Shown: positions 27,444-36,146, counted from the stretch's first letter. The stretch is DNA of 64,000 nt from UBA3069 sp050633465 (GCA_050633465.1 JBOEGO010000016.1:32606-96605), one strand, 5' to 3'. A program made the numbers and translations. The notes: generated from the sequence alone by a model not told the origin.

Positions 27444-28560
27444 GGTGGCCAAGCTGCTGCTGATCTGGCTGATGTCAAGTCTGGCAACGATCACAACCGC
27501 GCATGAGGTCACGCCGACCATCGCCAATCTGTATGTCAAAGACGGGCAGACGGTGCTGGAATTGCGCCTGAACGTCGAGGCGTTTCTGGCCGAAATTGAT
27601 CTGGACGGGGTTGCGGACACCGACAACACCGATCAATCCGGCCAATATGATGCGCTGCGCGCGCTTGAACCTGATGCCCTGCGCCCTGTGGTTACAGATG
27701 GCATGGCGGTGATCATGTCTGGTTTTACCCTGAATGTTGATGGCACCCCGCTGCCTATGTCGTTTGAATCCATGCAGTTGCAACCCGCAGGTAATGTTGA
27801 TTTGCCCCGCGCCAGCGACCTGACCTTTATCGCTGACATGCCCGCGAATGCGCAAAATTTCCGGCTGGATTGGGCGCAGGGCAATGGCGAAATCGTGCTG
27901 CGCCAGCAGGGTGTGGACGACCCTTATACCGGCTATATCAATGGCGGCGCGTCGTCACCTGATATCGCCATTGCGGGTGGCACCCCCTCTGTTACGGCGC
28001 TGGCGGCCTTTGCCCAATATGTGCCGGTGGGGTTTGATCATATTCTGCCCAAGGGGCTGGATCATATCCTGTTCGTTCTGGGGCTGTTTTTTCTGTCGCC
28101 GCGGCTGAAACCGCTGTTGTGGCAGGTGTCGGCCTTTACGCTGGCGCATACGGTAACCCTGGCGGCCGGTGCTATGGGCTGGGTCAATGTGCCCGCCAGT
28201 ATTGTGGAACCCCTGATCGCCGCGTCGATCTGTTGGATTGCGGTGGAAAATATCATTGGTGACGGGAAATTGCACCGCTGGCGACCCGTTGTGATTTTCA
28301 GCTTTGGCTTGCTACACGGGCTGGGCTTTGCCTCGGTTCTGGGGGAATTCGGCCTGCCACAGGGGCAGTTCATTCCCGCGTTGATCGGGTTTAACGTCGG
28401 GGTCGAACTGGGCCAGCTGACGGTGATCGCACTTGCATTCCTTGCCGTAGGTATCTGGTTTCGCAGCAAAAACTGGTATCGTCAGGCCATCGCCATGCCC
28501 GCATCAGGGGTGATTGCCATGATCGGCGCCTATTGGGTGGTGGAACGGGTGTTCCTGTAA
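27424..28560 (+). CDS. HupE/UreJ family membrane protein
   Basis: A 378-residue protein with a signal peptide ending TITTA before a mature N-terminus HEVTPTIANLY, a periplasmic domain of about 200 residues, and then about six membrane helices. The conserved block GFDHILPKGLDHILFVLGLFF marks HupE/UreJ-type proteins, which are linked to nickel or other metal supply. GAGGGG lies just before the ATG at 27424; an ATG at 27442 is also possible. Either start overlaps the divergent DUF4198 gene at its first codons. Both mature proteins begin HEV. The two probably act together in the envelope. Confidence 0.88.
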   Translation: MRNTCFMVAKLLLIWLMSSLATITTAHEVTPTIANLYVKDGQTVLELRLNVEAFLAEIDLDGVADTDNTDQSGQYDALRALEPDALRPVVTDGMAVIMSGFTLNVDGTPLPMSFESMQLQPAGNVDLPRASDLTFIADMPANAQNFRLDWAQGNGEIVLRQQGVDDPYTGYINGGASSPDIAIAGGTPSVTALAAFAQYVPVGFDHILPKGLDHILFVLGLFFLSPRLKPLLWQVSAFTLAHTVTLAAGAMGWVNVPASIVEPLIAASICWIAVENIIGDGKLHRWRPVVIFSFGLLHGLGFASVLGEFGLPQGQFIPALIGFNVGVELGQLTVIALAFLAVGIWFRSKNWYRQAIAMPASGVIAMIGAYWVVERVFL

Positions 28561-28570
28561 CGCTCAAAAA

Positions 28571-28593
28571 CCCGAAAAATATGGCGTTTCGGG
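28571..28593 (-). terminator. Hairpin between hupE-like gene and rpsB
   Basis: CCCGAAA (28571-28577) and TTTCGGG (28587-28593) form a 7-bp stem. The T-run (TTTTT) is on the minus strand side only, so as a terminator it best fits leftward transcription, although no minus-strand gene lies to its right. It could still end hupE less efficiently. Confidence 0.35.
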
Positions 28594-28594
28594 C

Positions 28595-28623
28595 TTGCCA
28601 GCCGGGCAGGGGGATTGTAATAG
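28595..28623 (+). promoter_or_regulatory. Possible rpsB-tsf promoter and start of the leader
   Basis: TTGCCA at 28595-28600 is followed by TGTAAT (28616-28621, spacer 15) or TAATAG (28618-28623, spacer 17). The resulting leader of about 110 nt before rpsB is rich in short stems (for example GGGC-ATTT-GCCC) and could carry S2 autoregulation. Confidence 0.35.
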
Positions 28624-28740
28624 CGCGCTACTCAAACCCGCAGGTGGGGTTGGGCGTATGAGGGAGACATCCTTATAGGTCCGCCGGTTGGGCATTTGCC
28701 CTGACACCCCGCCGAGGCGTAAACCGGAAAGGAAAAAGAC

Positions 28741-29499
28741 ATGGCTCTTCCAGAGTTTTCCATGCGTCAGCTTCTTGAAGCAGGCGTTCACTTTGGCCAC
28801 CAGACGCAGCGCTGGAACCCACGTATGGGTCCGTATATCTACGGCGCGCGCAACGGCATCCACATCATGGACCTGACACAGACCGTTCCCATGCTGGACG
28901 CGGCGCTGAACATCATCCGTGACACCGTGGCGAAAAACGGCCGCGTTCTGTTCGTTGGCACCAAACGTCAGGCCGCACAGCCCGTCGCCGATGCCGCAGA
29001 AAAATGCGCACAGTATTACATGAACCACCGTTGGCTGGGCGGCACGCTGACCAACTGGCAGACCGTTTCGCAGTCGATCAACCGCCTGAAGGCGATTGAC
29101 GAAGCAGCCGAGCGCGGCTTTGAGGGCCTGACCAAGAAAGAGCGTCTGGGCATGGAACGCGAGCAGGCGAAACTGAACGCCTCGCTGGGCGGCATCCGCG
29201 AAATGGGCGGTGTTCCCGACCTGCTGTTCGTCATCGACGTGAAAAAAGAGCAACTGGCCATCGCCGAAGCCAACAAACTGGGTATTCCCGTTGTTGCTGT
29301 GGTTGATACCAACTGTTCGCCCGACGGGATTGATTATGTCATCCCCGGCAACGACGATGCGGCACGCGCCATCGCGCTGTATACCGATCTGGCATCGCGT
29401 GCAGCACTGGACGGTATGACCGCACAGATGGGCGCAGCCGGTGTTGACCTTGGCGCATTGGAAGAAGCCCCGGTTGAAGAAGCCGTAGCCGAAGCCTGA
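28741..29499 (+). CDS. rpsB: 30S ribosomal protein S2
   Basis: A 252-residue ribosomal protein of the small subunit. The N-terminus EFSMRQLLEAGVHFGHQTQR is diagnostic, followed by NPRMGPYIYGARNGIHI, GGTLTNWQTVSQSI and the C-terminal VDTNCSPDGIDYVIPGNDDA. A GGAAAGG ribosome binding site lies 6 to 8 bases before the ATG. An alanine- and glutamate-rich tail (EEAPVEEAVAEA) extends the C-terminus. It forms the usual operon with tsf, 106 bp downstream. Confidence 0.98.
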   Translation: MALPEFSMRQLLEAGVHFGHQTQRWNPRMGPYIYGARNGIHIMDLTQTVPMLDAALNIIRDTVAKNGRVLFVGTKRQAAQPVADAAEKCAQYYMNHRWLGGTLTNWQTVSQSINRLKAIDEAAERGFEGLTKKERLGMEREQAKLNASLGGIREMGGVPDLLFVIDVKKEQLAIAEANKLGIPVVAVVDTNCSPDGIDYVIPGNDDAARAIALYTDLASRAALDGMTAQMGAAGVDLGALEEAPVEEAVAEA

Positions 29500-29605
29500 T
29501 CCATGTAGGGCAGGGCGCATCTGTGCCCGCCCGTCATGAAAATGTCACCGGGTGGCGGCTAAACCGCCCCCGGACCCGTTTCATAGAATTTCGAGGAGCC
29601 GTAAC

Positions 29606-30484
29606 ATGGCGATCACTGCTGCAATGGTGAAAGAACTGCGCGAAACATCTGGCGCAGGCATGATGGACGCGAAAAAAGCGCTGACCGAAACCGATGGCGA
29701 CATGGAAGCCGCAATCGACTGGTTGCGCACCAAAGGTCTGGCGAAAGCCGCCAAAAAATCCGGTCGCACCGCCGCCGAAGGTCTGGTGGCCGTGGCTGTG
29801 GACGGTGGCAACGCCGTTGCTGTCGAAGTGAACTCGGAAACCGATTTCGTCGGTAAGAACGCCGAATTCCAGGGCATGGTTGCGGGCATCGCCAGCGCCG
29901 CGCTGACTGTCGATGATCTGGACGCGCTGAACGCGGCCGAAGTCAACGGCAAGCCGGTTTCGACCGTGATCACCGATGCGATCGCCAAAATCGGCGAAAA
30001 CATGACCCTGCGCCGGATGCAGAAAATTTCGGGCGACAAGGTTGTGTCTTATGTTCACAACGCTGTCACCGATGGCATGGGCAAAATCGGTGTTCTGGTT
30101 GCAATGACGGGTGATGATGATGCATTCGCACGTCAGGTCGCCATGCACATCGCAGCCGCCAACCCCGCCTCCCTGTCCGAAGCAGATCTGGACGCTGCCG
30201 TTGTCGAGAAAGAAAAGCAGGTCCAGATGGACATTGCACGCGAATCCGGCAAACCCGAAGCAGTGATCGAAAAGATGATCGTTGGCCGTATGAAGAAATT
30301 CATCGCCGAATCGACTCTGCTGGGTCAGGCATTCGTTGTGAACCCCGACCTGACAGTCGAGGCAGCCGCCAAAGAAGCAGGCGTGACCATCACCGGTTTC
30401 GTGCGTCTGGAAGTGGGTGAAGGCATCGAAGTGGTGAAAGAAGACTTCGCAGCCGAGGTCGCCAAGACCGCCGCAGGCGCGTAA
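29606..30484 (+). CDS. tsf: Elongation factor Ts
   Basis: A 292-residue nucleotide exchange factor for EF-Tu. It has the N-terminal motif VKELRETSGAGMMDAKKAL and the TDFVGKN motif in the core (EVNSETDFVGKNAEF), both diagnostic. The ATG at 29606 with GAGGAG before it is the family start; the frame opens 18 codons earlier. A strong terminator follows at 30551-30584, so rpsB-tsf is one unit. Confidence 0.98.
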   Translation: MAITAAMVKELRETSGAGMMDAKKALTETDGDMEAAIDWLRTKGLAKAAKKSGRTAAEGLVAVAVDGGNAVAVEVNSETDFVGKNAEFQGMVAGIASAALTVDDLDALNAAEVNGKPVSTVITDAIAKIGENMTLRRMQKISGDKVVSYVHNAVTDGMGKIGVLVAMTGDDDAFARQVAMHIAAANPASLSEADLDAAVVEKEKQVQMDIARESGKPEAVIEKMIVGRMKKFIAESTLLGQAFVVNPDLTVEAAAKEAGVTITGFVRLEVGEGIEVVKEDFAAEVAKTAAGA

Positions 30485-30550
30485 TCCGAAAAGCGTCTGG
30501 CCCCACCAAGGGGCCGGTCGCACGGGTTGCCACGCAATGCTCTGAAACGA

Positions 30551-30584
30551 CGGTGCCGCCCCCAGGGACGGCACCGTTTTTTTT
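30551..30584 (+). terminator. Intrinsic terminator of rpsB-tsf
   Basis: CGGTGCCG (30551-30558) and CGGCACCG (30569-30576) form a perfect 8-bp stem followed by eight T. Confidence 0.92.
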
Positions 30585-30898
30585 GGCCTCTCCACCCCGG
30601 GACAATGGGGATGAAAGGAGGGAGAGGGCCGTAGTGCCGACCCGAGGCAGAAAATACGCCCCGGGCCGACGTCCGGATTGTCCGGCGGTCTGATCAGTGC
30701 CCCGAAATCACGAGGGTGATCATCCCGATGTTCCCTGGCTAAAGCCACCACTCACGGAACGATTTCAGACTGCCAATTAAGTGCCAATTAAGAAAGTAAG
30801 GGATTCCCTACCCATCGGCATAGGGCTTCGCCCTTGGGTGGAAAAATGGGTGATTTCAGGGGGATAGGTTGACCCGGCTGACCTTATGGTCAAGAACG
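30585..30898. other. Gene-free stretch after tsf
   Basis: About 310 bp between the tsf terminator and the end of the luxR-type gene. I see no credible ORF or tRNA. It contains an exact tandem duplication of TGCCAATTAAG (30771-30781, 30782-30792) and a small hairpin AGGG-CTTCG-CCCT flanked by CCCA and TGGG, but no T tract. Confidence 0.5.
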
Positions 30899-31672
30899 TC
30901 AGGGCAGGGAGGTCGTCTGGCCGTCGAACACAAACATCTGGTTGCGAAAGGCCGCTTTCAGCACAGCTTGTGCCGAAGTTTCCACGCTCAGCGCCTCGCG
31001 CGCCAAACGCAGATGTTTTTCAACCGTGGCCGGTGTCAGCCCCATCAGCATTGCAATATCCTGCGTCGTCTTGCCATCACCAACCCATTCCAGCGCCTCG
31101 ATCTGGCGTTTGGTCAAGGGGCGCCCAAGGCCCGAGTAAGGCAGGGTCTGAATTTTGAGATGGGCGACATTGTTCATGACGATGATGTCCTGCCCGTGCT
31201 TTTCCCACATCGCATCTATCTGGTCTTGCGAAATATCCGGCGCGGCGGTCAGGGCAATCGCGCCCTTGTTGCGCTGCGACAGCGATTTGAAACTGATGGT
31301 GTAACCGGCATGAACCTTTTGCGACAGGTTGAACGCGATCACCTTGCGCTCTTCTTCGGACAGTTCATTCAGGCGCACGCGTTCGGCCAGCACGCGCCAG
31401 CTACATGCGCCTTCATTCTGGATGGCCCATTGCGTCATTGGTGCGTGAAAATACAGGCGTTCGTTGAAAAACACGTCGGTATAGGCGGGGCTATGGTTCG
31501 ATAGCACCACGAAATCCTCGGGGTTGCCCAGCGAATTTTCCGTGCGATAGCGGGTAAAGCCATAGATCAGGCGGTCAAACCCGTAGGATGCCATCTTGGG
31601 GCAATGCATATCCCACAGCTCTTCGATGCTGCGTGCGTTTGTCAACGCTTCGAGATAGCGCATTGTCGTCAT
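30899..31672 (-). CDS. LuxR-type regulator with autoinducer-binding-like domain
   Basis: A 257-residue regulator: an N-terminal autoinducer-binding-like domain (about 15-165) and a C-terminal LuxR helix-turn-helix (about 190-245, LTKRQIEALEWVGDGKTTQD, then PATVEKHLRLAREAL). The usual Asp-Pro of AHL-binding LuxR proteins is replaced by Ala77-Pro78 (LYFHAPMTQW), and the usual Trp57 and Tyr61 by Tyr and Phe, while the later Trp is kept (CSW). No luxI gene is nearby. It starts 4 bp after aroQ, so it is cotranscribed with it. The ligand may be absent or not an AHL. Confidence 0.88.
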   Translation of the reverse strand: MTTMRYLEALTNARSIEELWDMHCPKMASYGFDRLIYGFTRYRTENSLGNPEDFVVLSNHSPAYTDVFFNERLYFHAPMTQWAIQNEGACSWRVLAERVRLNELSEEERKVIAFNLSQKVHAGYTISFKSLSQRNKGAIALTAAPDISQDQIDAMWEKHGQDIIVMNNVAHLKIQTLPYSGLGRPLTKRQIEALEWVGDGKTTQDIAMLMGLTPATVEKHLRLAREALSVETSAQAVLKAAFRNQMFVFDGQTTSLP

Positions 31673-31676
31673 GTTG

Positions 31677-32114
31677 TTATGTCCCCAGATGCGCGACCAG
31701 CGCGTCAATGGCCAGACTATACCCATGTATGCCAAAACCGCAAATCTGACCCAGCGCGACGGGGGCGATCCATGACTTGTGGCGGAATGCCTCGCGGGCA
31801 TGGATGTTGGACAGGTGCAATTCGACCACCGGCAATTCGACAGAATTGATCGCATCCATGATGGCGATGGATGTATGGGTCAGGGCGCCGGCATTCAGGA
31901 TGATCCCGCCGTGTTTGCCCTTGGCGGCATGGATCATGTCGATCAGCACGCCTTCGTGGTTGGATTGGGCAAAGTCCAGATCGACGCCCAGATCACCGGC
32001 TTTTTCACGGCATAGGGTTTCGACATCTGCCAAAGTGGCAGAGCCGTATACCTCTGGCTGGCGCGTGCCCAACAGGTTCAGGTTCGGACCGTTTAGGATC
32101 AGGATCGATGTCAT
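31677..32114 (-). CDS. aroQ: 3-Dehydroquinate dehydratase, type II
   Basis: A 145-residue enzyme of the shikimate pathway, converting 3-dehydroquinate to 3-dehydroshikimate. The motif ILNGPNLNLLGTRQPEVYG contains the catalytic Tyr; FAQSNHEGVLID, LNAGALTHTS and VELHLSNIHAREAFR complete the active site. It is the usual length for a type II enzyme that forms dodecamers. The LuxR-type gene follows 4 bp downstream. Another aromatic pathway gene, the DAHP synthase, is 16 kb away. Confidence 0.96.
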   Translation of the reverse strand: MTSILILNGPNLNLLGTRQPEVYGSATLADVETLCREKAGDLGVDLDFAQSNHEGVLIDMIHAAKGKHGGIILNAGALTHTSIAIMDAINSVELPVVELHLSNIHAREAFRHKSWIAPVALGQICGFGIHGYSLAIDALVAHLGT

Positions 32115-32157
32115 TTGAAAGTCCTTGCTGTTTGCACGGGTGTTGAGTTGCTATCAT

Positions 32158-32186
32158 TGCATAGGAAACATGCGCCAGCGGTGCAA
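32158..32186 (-). promoter_or_regulatory. Possible aroQ promoter
   Basis: Read on the minus strand, TTGCAC (32186-32181) and TATGCA (32163-32158) are 17 bases apart, giving a start about 35 bp before the aroQ ATG. Both boxes match the consensus only partly. Confidence 0.3.
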
Positions 32187-32189
32187 GCG

Positions 32190-32535
32190 TGCAGACAGCG
32201 GGGCATGCGGGAATCGCAAAGTTGGCTTGTTTTCAATGGGATACACCCTCATATATTTAACATAATACTCATTATGCGACTATTATATGGAGTTTGTCCA
32301 TCTGCTCCCCCCATGTGTAAACGGCACTGATGTAAACGGCACTGTCACACGGGCAAAATCCTAGACGCCGAGCAATGCACCCCGTTCACAGCCCAAGTGT
32401 CCTGAGACGAAGCCACGGGCACACCGCTGGTTCAACGGGTCAATTCACGGACCGGCCTGATGGATTTATCCGTGAAATCAAACAGTCAGTAGATGACGTT
32501 TCACATCTGGTTGGGTTTTGGCGCGCCGTGATCCG
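32190..32535. other. Gene-free stretch with tandem duplication
   Basis: About 350 bp with no credible gene. The part 32240-32300 is conspicuously AT-rich for this genome. A 15-bp unit TGTAAACGGCACTGA is duplicated in tandem with one difference (32316-32330, 32331-32345). The following sequence resembles insertion sequence ends in general character, but no transposase remnant is readable. Confidence 0.4.
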
Positions 32536-33792
32536 TTAGAACCTCGCCCCAACCAAATGCGCAGCCAGAGCCGCTGTTTCATAGAAGACCGATTTGGCGC
32601 GAGGCAGGTTTTCGACATATGCGCCCGTGGGGTCCAGTGGCAGCCCGCTTTCGTCGCCGTTAAGCAGCGCGGTTGCTGCGGCCCCGCCCATCAATGTGCC
32701 CGGTGCGATCCCGCGCCCTGAATATCCGAAAATGGCATAGCCCAGGGGCAACCGCCGAATACGCGGCAGTTTGTCGGCTGTCATCATGATTTTTCCGGAC
32801 CAGAAATGGGTGTAACTCTGTCCTGTAAGCTGTGGAAATATCTGGATAAGTTTACGTTCGGCCCATGCGCGGTGAATTCCGGTTCGATCAAACGCCCCCA
32901 TACCCCCCAGAATAACGCGCCCTGCCCCGTCGCGCCGGACCGAGGTCATGATATTGGCGCAGTCCCAGCATCCCTCGCCACCGCGCAGAATGCCCGCCTG
33001 CATGTCATCGCCAAGCGGCGCCGTGGCCAGCTGAAAATAATTAACGACGCTGCATTCGGGCGCATCCTGCCCCTGGGTGTCTGTATGATATGCATTCGTG
33101 GCGATCAGCAGCCTGCGTGCGCGAATATCGCCGCCTTTCAGGATCACCCGCCAATGGTCCCCCATGTGGCGTAACGCCAGAACGGGGCTGTTTTCATGCA
33201 GTTCAGCCCCCGCATCAATCGCTGCGCGGGCCAGTCCACGCAGATAATTCAGCGGTTGCACCGTCCCTGCGCGGGCATCATGGAGTGCGCCGTAAAATGC
33301 ATTGCTGCCAACACGTTGCGCGGTTTCCTTGGCGGTTAGCAGGGCAACGGGGGCCGATAGCGCCTGCTGCTGTCGCAGCCTGTCACGCAGATTCGCCAGT
33401 CCGGCTTTGGTTTGCGCCAAATGCAGCGTGCCGTTGCGTTGTGGCTCGCAGTCGATGCCATGTCTTTCGATCAGGTCGAACACCTGCGCGGGGGCTGCGG
33501 CAAGGGCCGTGTTCAAGCGTTGCCCCGCCGCCTGCCCCAGCCGCTTGATCACGGATTCCGGTGGCAGCCACAGACCCGCATTGACCAAACCCACATTGCG
33601 ACCAGACCCGCCATGACCGATCAAATGCGCCTCTAGCAAGGTAACGGATGCGCCGGTTTGCGCCGCAGTCAACGCAGCAGAACACCCCGTAAACCCGCCA
33701 CCGACAACGGCCAGATCAACCAAAGTATCGCCCGTATATTCAATGGTTTGCAGTGCGTTCTTATTGCTGTCTTGCCACAGGTTTTGCTGCAT
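32536..33792 (-). CDS. FAD-dependent amine/amino acid oxidase, PuuB-like
   Basis: A 418-residue flavoprotein of the DAO family. The FAD motif is LAVVGGGFTGCSAALTAAQ near 28, followed by EAHLIGHGGSGRNVGLVNAG. The C-terminal segment YAIFGYSGRGIAPGTLMGG is the second FAD contact. It most resembles gamma-glutamylputrescine oxidases and related enzymes; the substrate is not certain. A GGAGG motif before the ATG at 33792 decides the start over the ATG five codons upstream. It lies downstream of gcdH but beyond a strong terminator. Confidence 0.87.
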   Translation of the reverse strand: MQQNLWQDSNKNALQTIEYTGDTLVDLAVVGGGFTGCSAALTAAQTGASVTLLEAHLIGHGGSGRNVGLVNAGLWLPPESVIKRLGQAAGQRLNTALAAAPAQVFDLIERHGIDCEPQRNGTLHLAQTKAGLANLRDRLRQQQALSAPVALLTAKETAQRVGSNAFYGALHDARAGTVQPLNYLRGLARAAIDAGAELHENSPVLALRHMGDHWRVILKGGDIRARRLLIATNAYHTDTQGQDAPECSVVNYFQLATAPLGDDMQAGILRGGEGCWDCANIMTSVRRDGAGRVILGGMGAFDRTGIHRAWAERKLIQIFPQLTGQSYTHFWSGKIMMTADKLPRIRRLPLGYAIFGYSGRGIAPGTLMGGAAATALLNGDESGLPLDPTGAYVENLPRAKSVFYETAALAAHLVGARF

Positions 33793-33810
33793 TCCACCTC
33801 CAAACAAAAC

Positions 33811-33842
33811 AGGCCCGCGTCACCAATTCGTGACGCGGGCCA
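33811..33842 (-). terminator. Terminator between gcdH and the PuuB-like gene
   Basis: GGCCCGCGTCAC (33812-33823) and GTGACGCGGGCC (33830-33841) form a perfect 12-bp stem with a 6-base loop. On the minus strand it is followed by TGTTTTGTTT, so it ends gcdH transcripts. Confidence 0.85.
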
Positions 33843-33866
33843 AATTGATTTCAAAACCTGATCAGA

Positions 33867-35087
33867 TCAAAAGAACGCTTGCAAGCCCGTCTGCGCGCGG
33901 CCAAGGATCAGCGCGTGAACATCATGCGCGCCCTCATAGGTGTTGACGGTTTCCAGATTGACCATATGGCGGATCACGCCAAATTCCAGACTGATGCCGT
34001 TACCGCCATGCATGTCACGGGAAAGTCGCGCAATATCAAGAGCTTTGCCGCAGTTGTTGCGCTTGATGATAGAAATCATTTCCGGCGCTGCCACGGCTTT
34101 GTCCATCAGGCGACCAACCTGCAACGAGGCCTGAAGCCCCAGCGCGATTTCGGTCTGCATATCCGCCAGTTTTTTCTGATACAGTTGTGTTTGTGCCAAG
34201 GGGCGTTTGAACTGGTGACGGTCCAAACCATATTGCCGCGACGCGTGCCAGCAAAACTCGGCCGCGCCCAGAACACCCCATGAAATGCCGTAACGGGCGC
34301 GGTTCAAACAGCCGAACGGGCCTTTCAAGCCTTCGACATGGGGCAGCAGGGCGTCCTCTCCGACCTCGACATTGTCCATCACGATTTCCCCGGTGATCGA
34401 GGCGCGCAAGGACATTTTGTTCAGGATTTTCGGGGCGGACAGGCCTTTCATGCCCTTTTCCAGAACGAAACCACGGATTTTTCCGCCGTGTGCTTCGGAT
34501 TTGGCCCAGACCACGAAAACATCCGCGATCGGCGCGTTGGAAATCCACATTTTTGAACCCGTCAGAACGTAACCGCCATCGGTTTTCACGGCGCGGGTTT
34601 TCATGCCTGCGGGGTCGGACCCGGCGTCGGGTTCGGTCAGGCCAAAACAGCCGATCCATTCGCCCGACGACAGTTTCGGCAGGTATTTCATGCGCTGCTC
34701 TTCGGAGCCGTAGGCATAGATCGGATACATCACAAGGCTGGATTGCACCGACATCATCGAGCGATAGCCGCTGTCCACGCGCTCGACCTCGCGGGCGACC
34801 AGACCATAGGACACATAGCCCGAGCCCAAGCCACCGTATTGTTCCGGCGTGGTCACGCCCAACAGGCCCATTTCACCCATTTCGCGGAAAATTTCGGGGT
34901 CGGTTTTTTCCTCGGCAAAGGCTTCCAGAACGCGGGGTTGCAGTTTTTCCTGACAATAGGCGCGGGCGCTGTCGCGGATCATGCGCTCGTCCTCGTTCAG
35001 CTGTTCGTCCAGCCGGAACGGGTCTTGCCAATCAAATGATCCCAGATCGGGGGCATCTTTGGCGCGCAGGTGCGGTTTGTCGGTCAT
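33867..35087 (-). CDS. gcdH: Glutaryl-CoA dehydrogenase
   Basis: A 406-residue acyl-CoA dehydrogenase family enzyme that converts glutaryl-CoA to crotonyl-CoA with decarboxylation, in lysine and tryptophan breakdown. Markers are FDWQDPFRLDEQLNEDER near the start, the flavin contacts GCFGLTEPDAGSDP and KMWISNAPIADVFVVWAKS, and the catalytic glutamate in NTYEGAHDVHALILGR near the C-terminus. GGAGG is 8 bases before the ATG at 35087; the longer open frame upstream is not coding. A LysR regulator is divergent 103 bp away. Confidence 0.95.
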   Translation of the reverse strand: MTDKPHLRAKDAPDLGSFDWQDPFRLDEQLNEDERMIRDSARAYCQEKLQPRVLEAFAEEKTDPEIFREMGEMGLLGVTTPEQYGGLGSGYVSYGLVAREVERVDSGYRSMMSVQSSLVMYPIYAYGSEEQRMKYLPKLSSGEWIGCFGLTEPDAGSDPAGMKTRAVKTDGGYVLTGSKMWISNAPIADVFVVWAKSEAHGGKIRGFVLEKGMKGLSAPKILNKMSLRASITGEIVMDNVEVGEDALLPHVEGLKGPFGCLNRARYGISWGVLGAAEFCWHASRQYGLDRHQFKRPLAQTQLYQKKLADMQTEIALGLQASLQVGRLMDKAVAAPEMISIIKRNNCGKALDIARLSRDMHGGNGISLEFGVIRHMVNLETVNTYEGAHDVHALILGRAQTGLQAFF

Positions 35088-35141
35088 TCCTGGTTTCCTC
35101 CTTGGGGTATTACATGAATTTTTTACCTGTATATATCGGTT

Positions 35142-35158
35142 GTTATGCAAAAGATAAC
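35142..35158. promoter_or_regulatory. Candidate LysR operator between gcdH and its regulator
   Basis: GTTAT-N7-ATAAC is a perfect inverted repeat that contains the T-N11-A core bound by LysR-type regulators. It lies 32 bp before the LysR start and 55 bp before gcdH, placed to serve both. Confidence 0.55.
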
Positions 35159-35190
35159 GAGTATACCGCATAAAAGCATGAGGTTTTGGA

Positions 35191-36096
35191 ATGTTCGAGA
35201 GACGGATGCTGCCATCCCTGGGGGCGCTGCGCGCATTAGAGGCATTGGACCGGCTGGGCAGCGCCACCGCCGTGGCCGAGGAATTGTCGCTGACCCAATC
35301 CGCCGTCAGCCGCCAGCTGCAAACACTGGAACAGCAATTGGGCGCGGTATTGATCATACGTGAAAAGCGGCGAATGCGCCTGACACCAGCCGCAAAAACA
35401 TATGCGGCAGAGGTTCGCGAGGCGCTGAACCGCATCGCGCAGGCGTCAATCAAACTGCGCGTCAACCCCGAGGGCGGGCAGATCAATCTGGCGATCCTGC
35501 CGACATTCGGGATGCGCTGGCTGGTGCCGCGCCTGCCTGAATTTGCAACGCGCCATCCTGATATCACCGTCAATATGGCCACGCGGCTGCACCGCTTTAA
35601 CTTTGGCAGCGAAGGTATTGATGCGGCAATACATTATGGGAAACCGGATTGGCCGGACACGCAGCACCTGCGCTTGAAACCCGAAACGGTCGTGCCGGTC
35701 TGTGCGCCGTCATTATTGCAGCGGCACACCGTTGCGCGCCCCGCCGATATCCTGTCCCTGCCCCTGATGCATATCCAGACACGGCCCAAGGCATGGTCGG
35801 ATTGGTTTGCCCATTGGGGGGTGGATACACCCACACCCCAAGGCATGTTGCACGACCAGTTTTCGACCATCACACAGGCGGCCATTCACGGGTTGGGGGT
35901 TGCGTTACTGCCAGACTATCTGGCGCAACAGGATATTACGTCAGGGCGTTTGGTGCCGGTTTGGGGCGGCACAACACCATCGATGGGCAGCTATTATCTG
36001 GTCTGGCCCAAGGAAAAGGCGACCGATCCGGCGTTGCGGAAATTCCGTGACTGGCTGGCCACGCAGGCAGAGGAGGAGGATGAATTGCCACGCTAG
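35191..36096 (+). CDS. LysR family regulator, probable gcdH activator
   Basis: A 301-residue LysR-type regulator: N-terminal winged helix (about 8-68, SATAVAEELSLTQSAVSRQL) and a C-terminal effector-binding domain of the GcvA-like type (INLAILPTFGMRWLVPRLPEF). It is divergent from gcdH with a T-N11-A palindrome between them, the arrangement seen for GcdR regulators that respond to glutarate or glutaryl-CoA. Control of gcdH is therefore a reasoned inference. It converges with phoB. Confidence 0.9.
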   Translation: MFERRMLPSLGALRALEALDRLGSATAVAEELSLTQSAVSRQLQTLEQQLGAVLIIREKRRMRLTPAAKTYAAEVREALNRIAQASIKLRVNPEGGQINLAILPTFGMRWLVPRLPEFATRHPDITVNMATRLHRFNFGSEGIDAAIHYGKPDWPDTQHLRLKPETVVPVCAPSLLQRHTVARPADILSLPLMHIQTRPKAWSDWFAHWGVDTPTPQGMLHDQFSTITQAAIHGLGVALLPDYLAQQDITSGRLVPVWGGTTPSMGSYYLVWPKEKATDPALRKFRDWLATQAEEEDELPR

Positions 36097-36146
36097 CCCC
36101 CTGCCCTTTGCACATCAGCTTTGCTATATAAGCCACTGATAATAAA

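Noticed and set aside
28564..30751. Two long minus-strand frames (318 and 405 residues) across rpsB and tsf
   Set aside because: They are antisense to unmistakable rpsB and tsf, with Cys/His/Phe-rich composition typical of reverse-frame translation.
33867..35582. Extended 571-residue form of gcdH
   Set aside because: The extra N-terminal part runs through the intergenic region and the divergent LysR gene; a GGAGG site and the family start fix the ATG at 35087.
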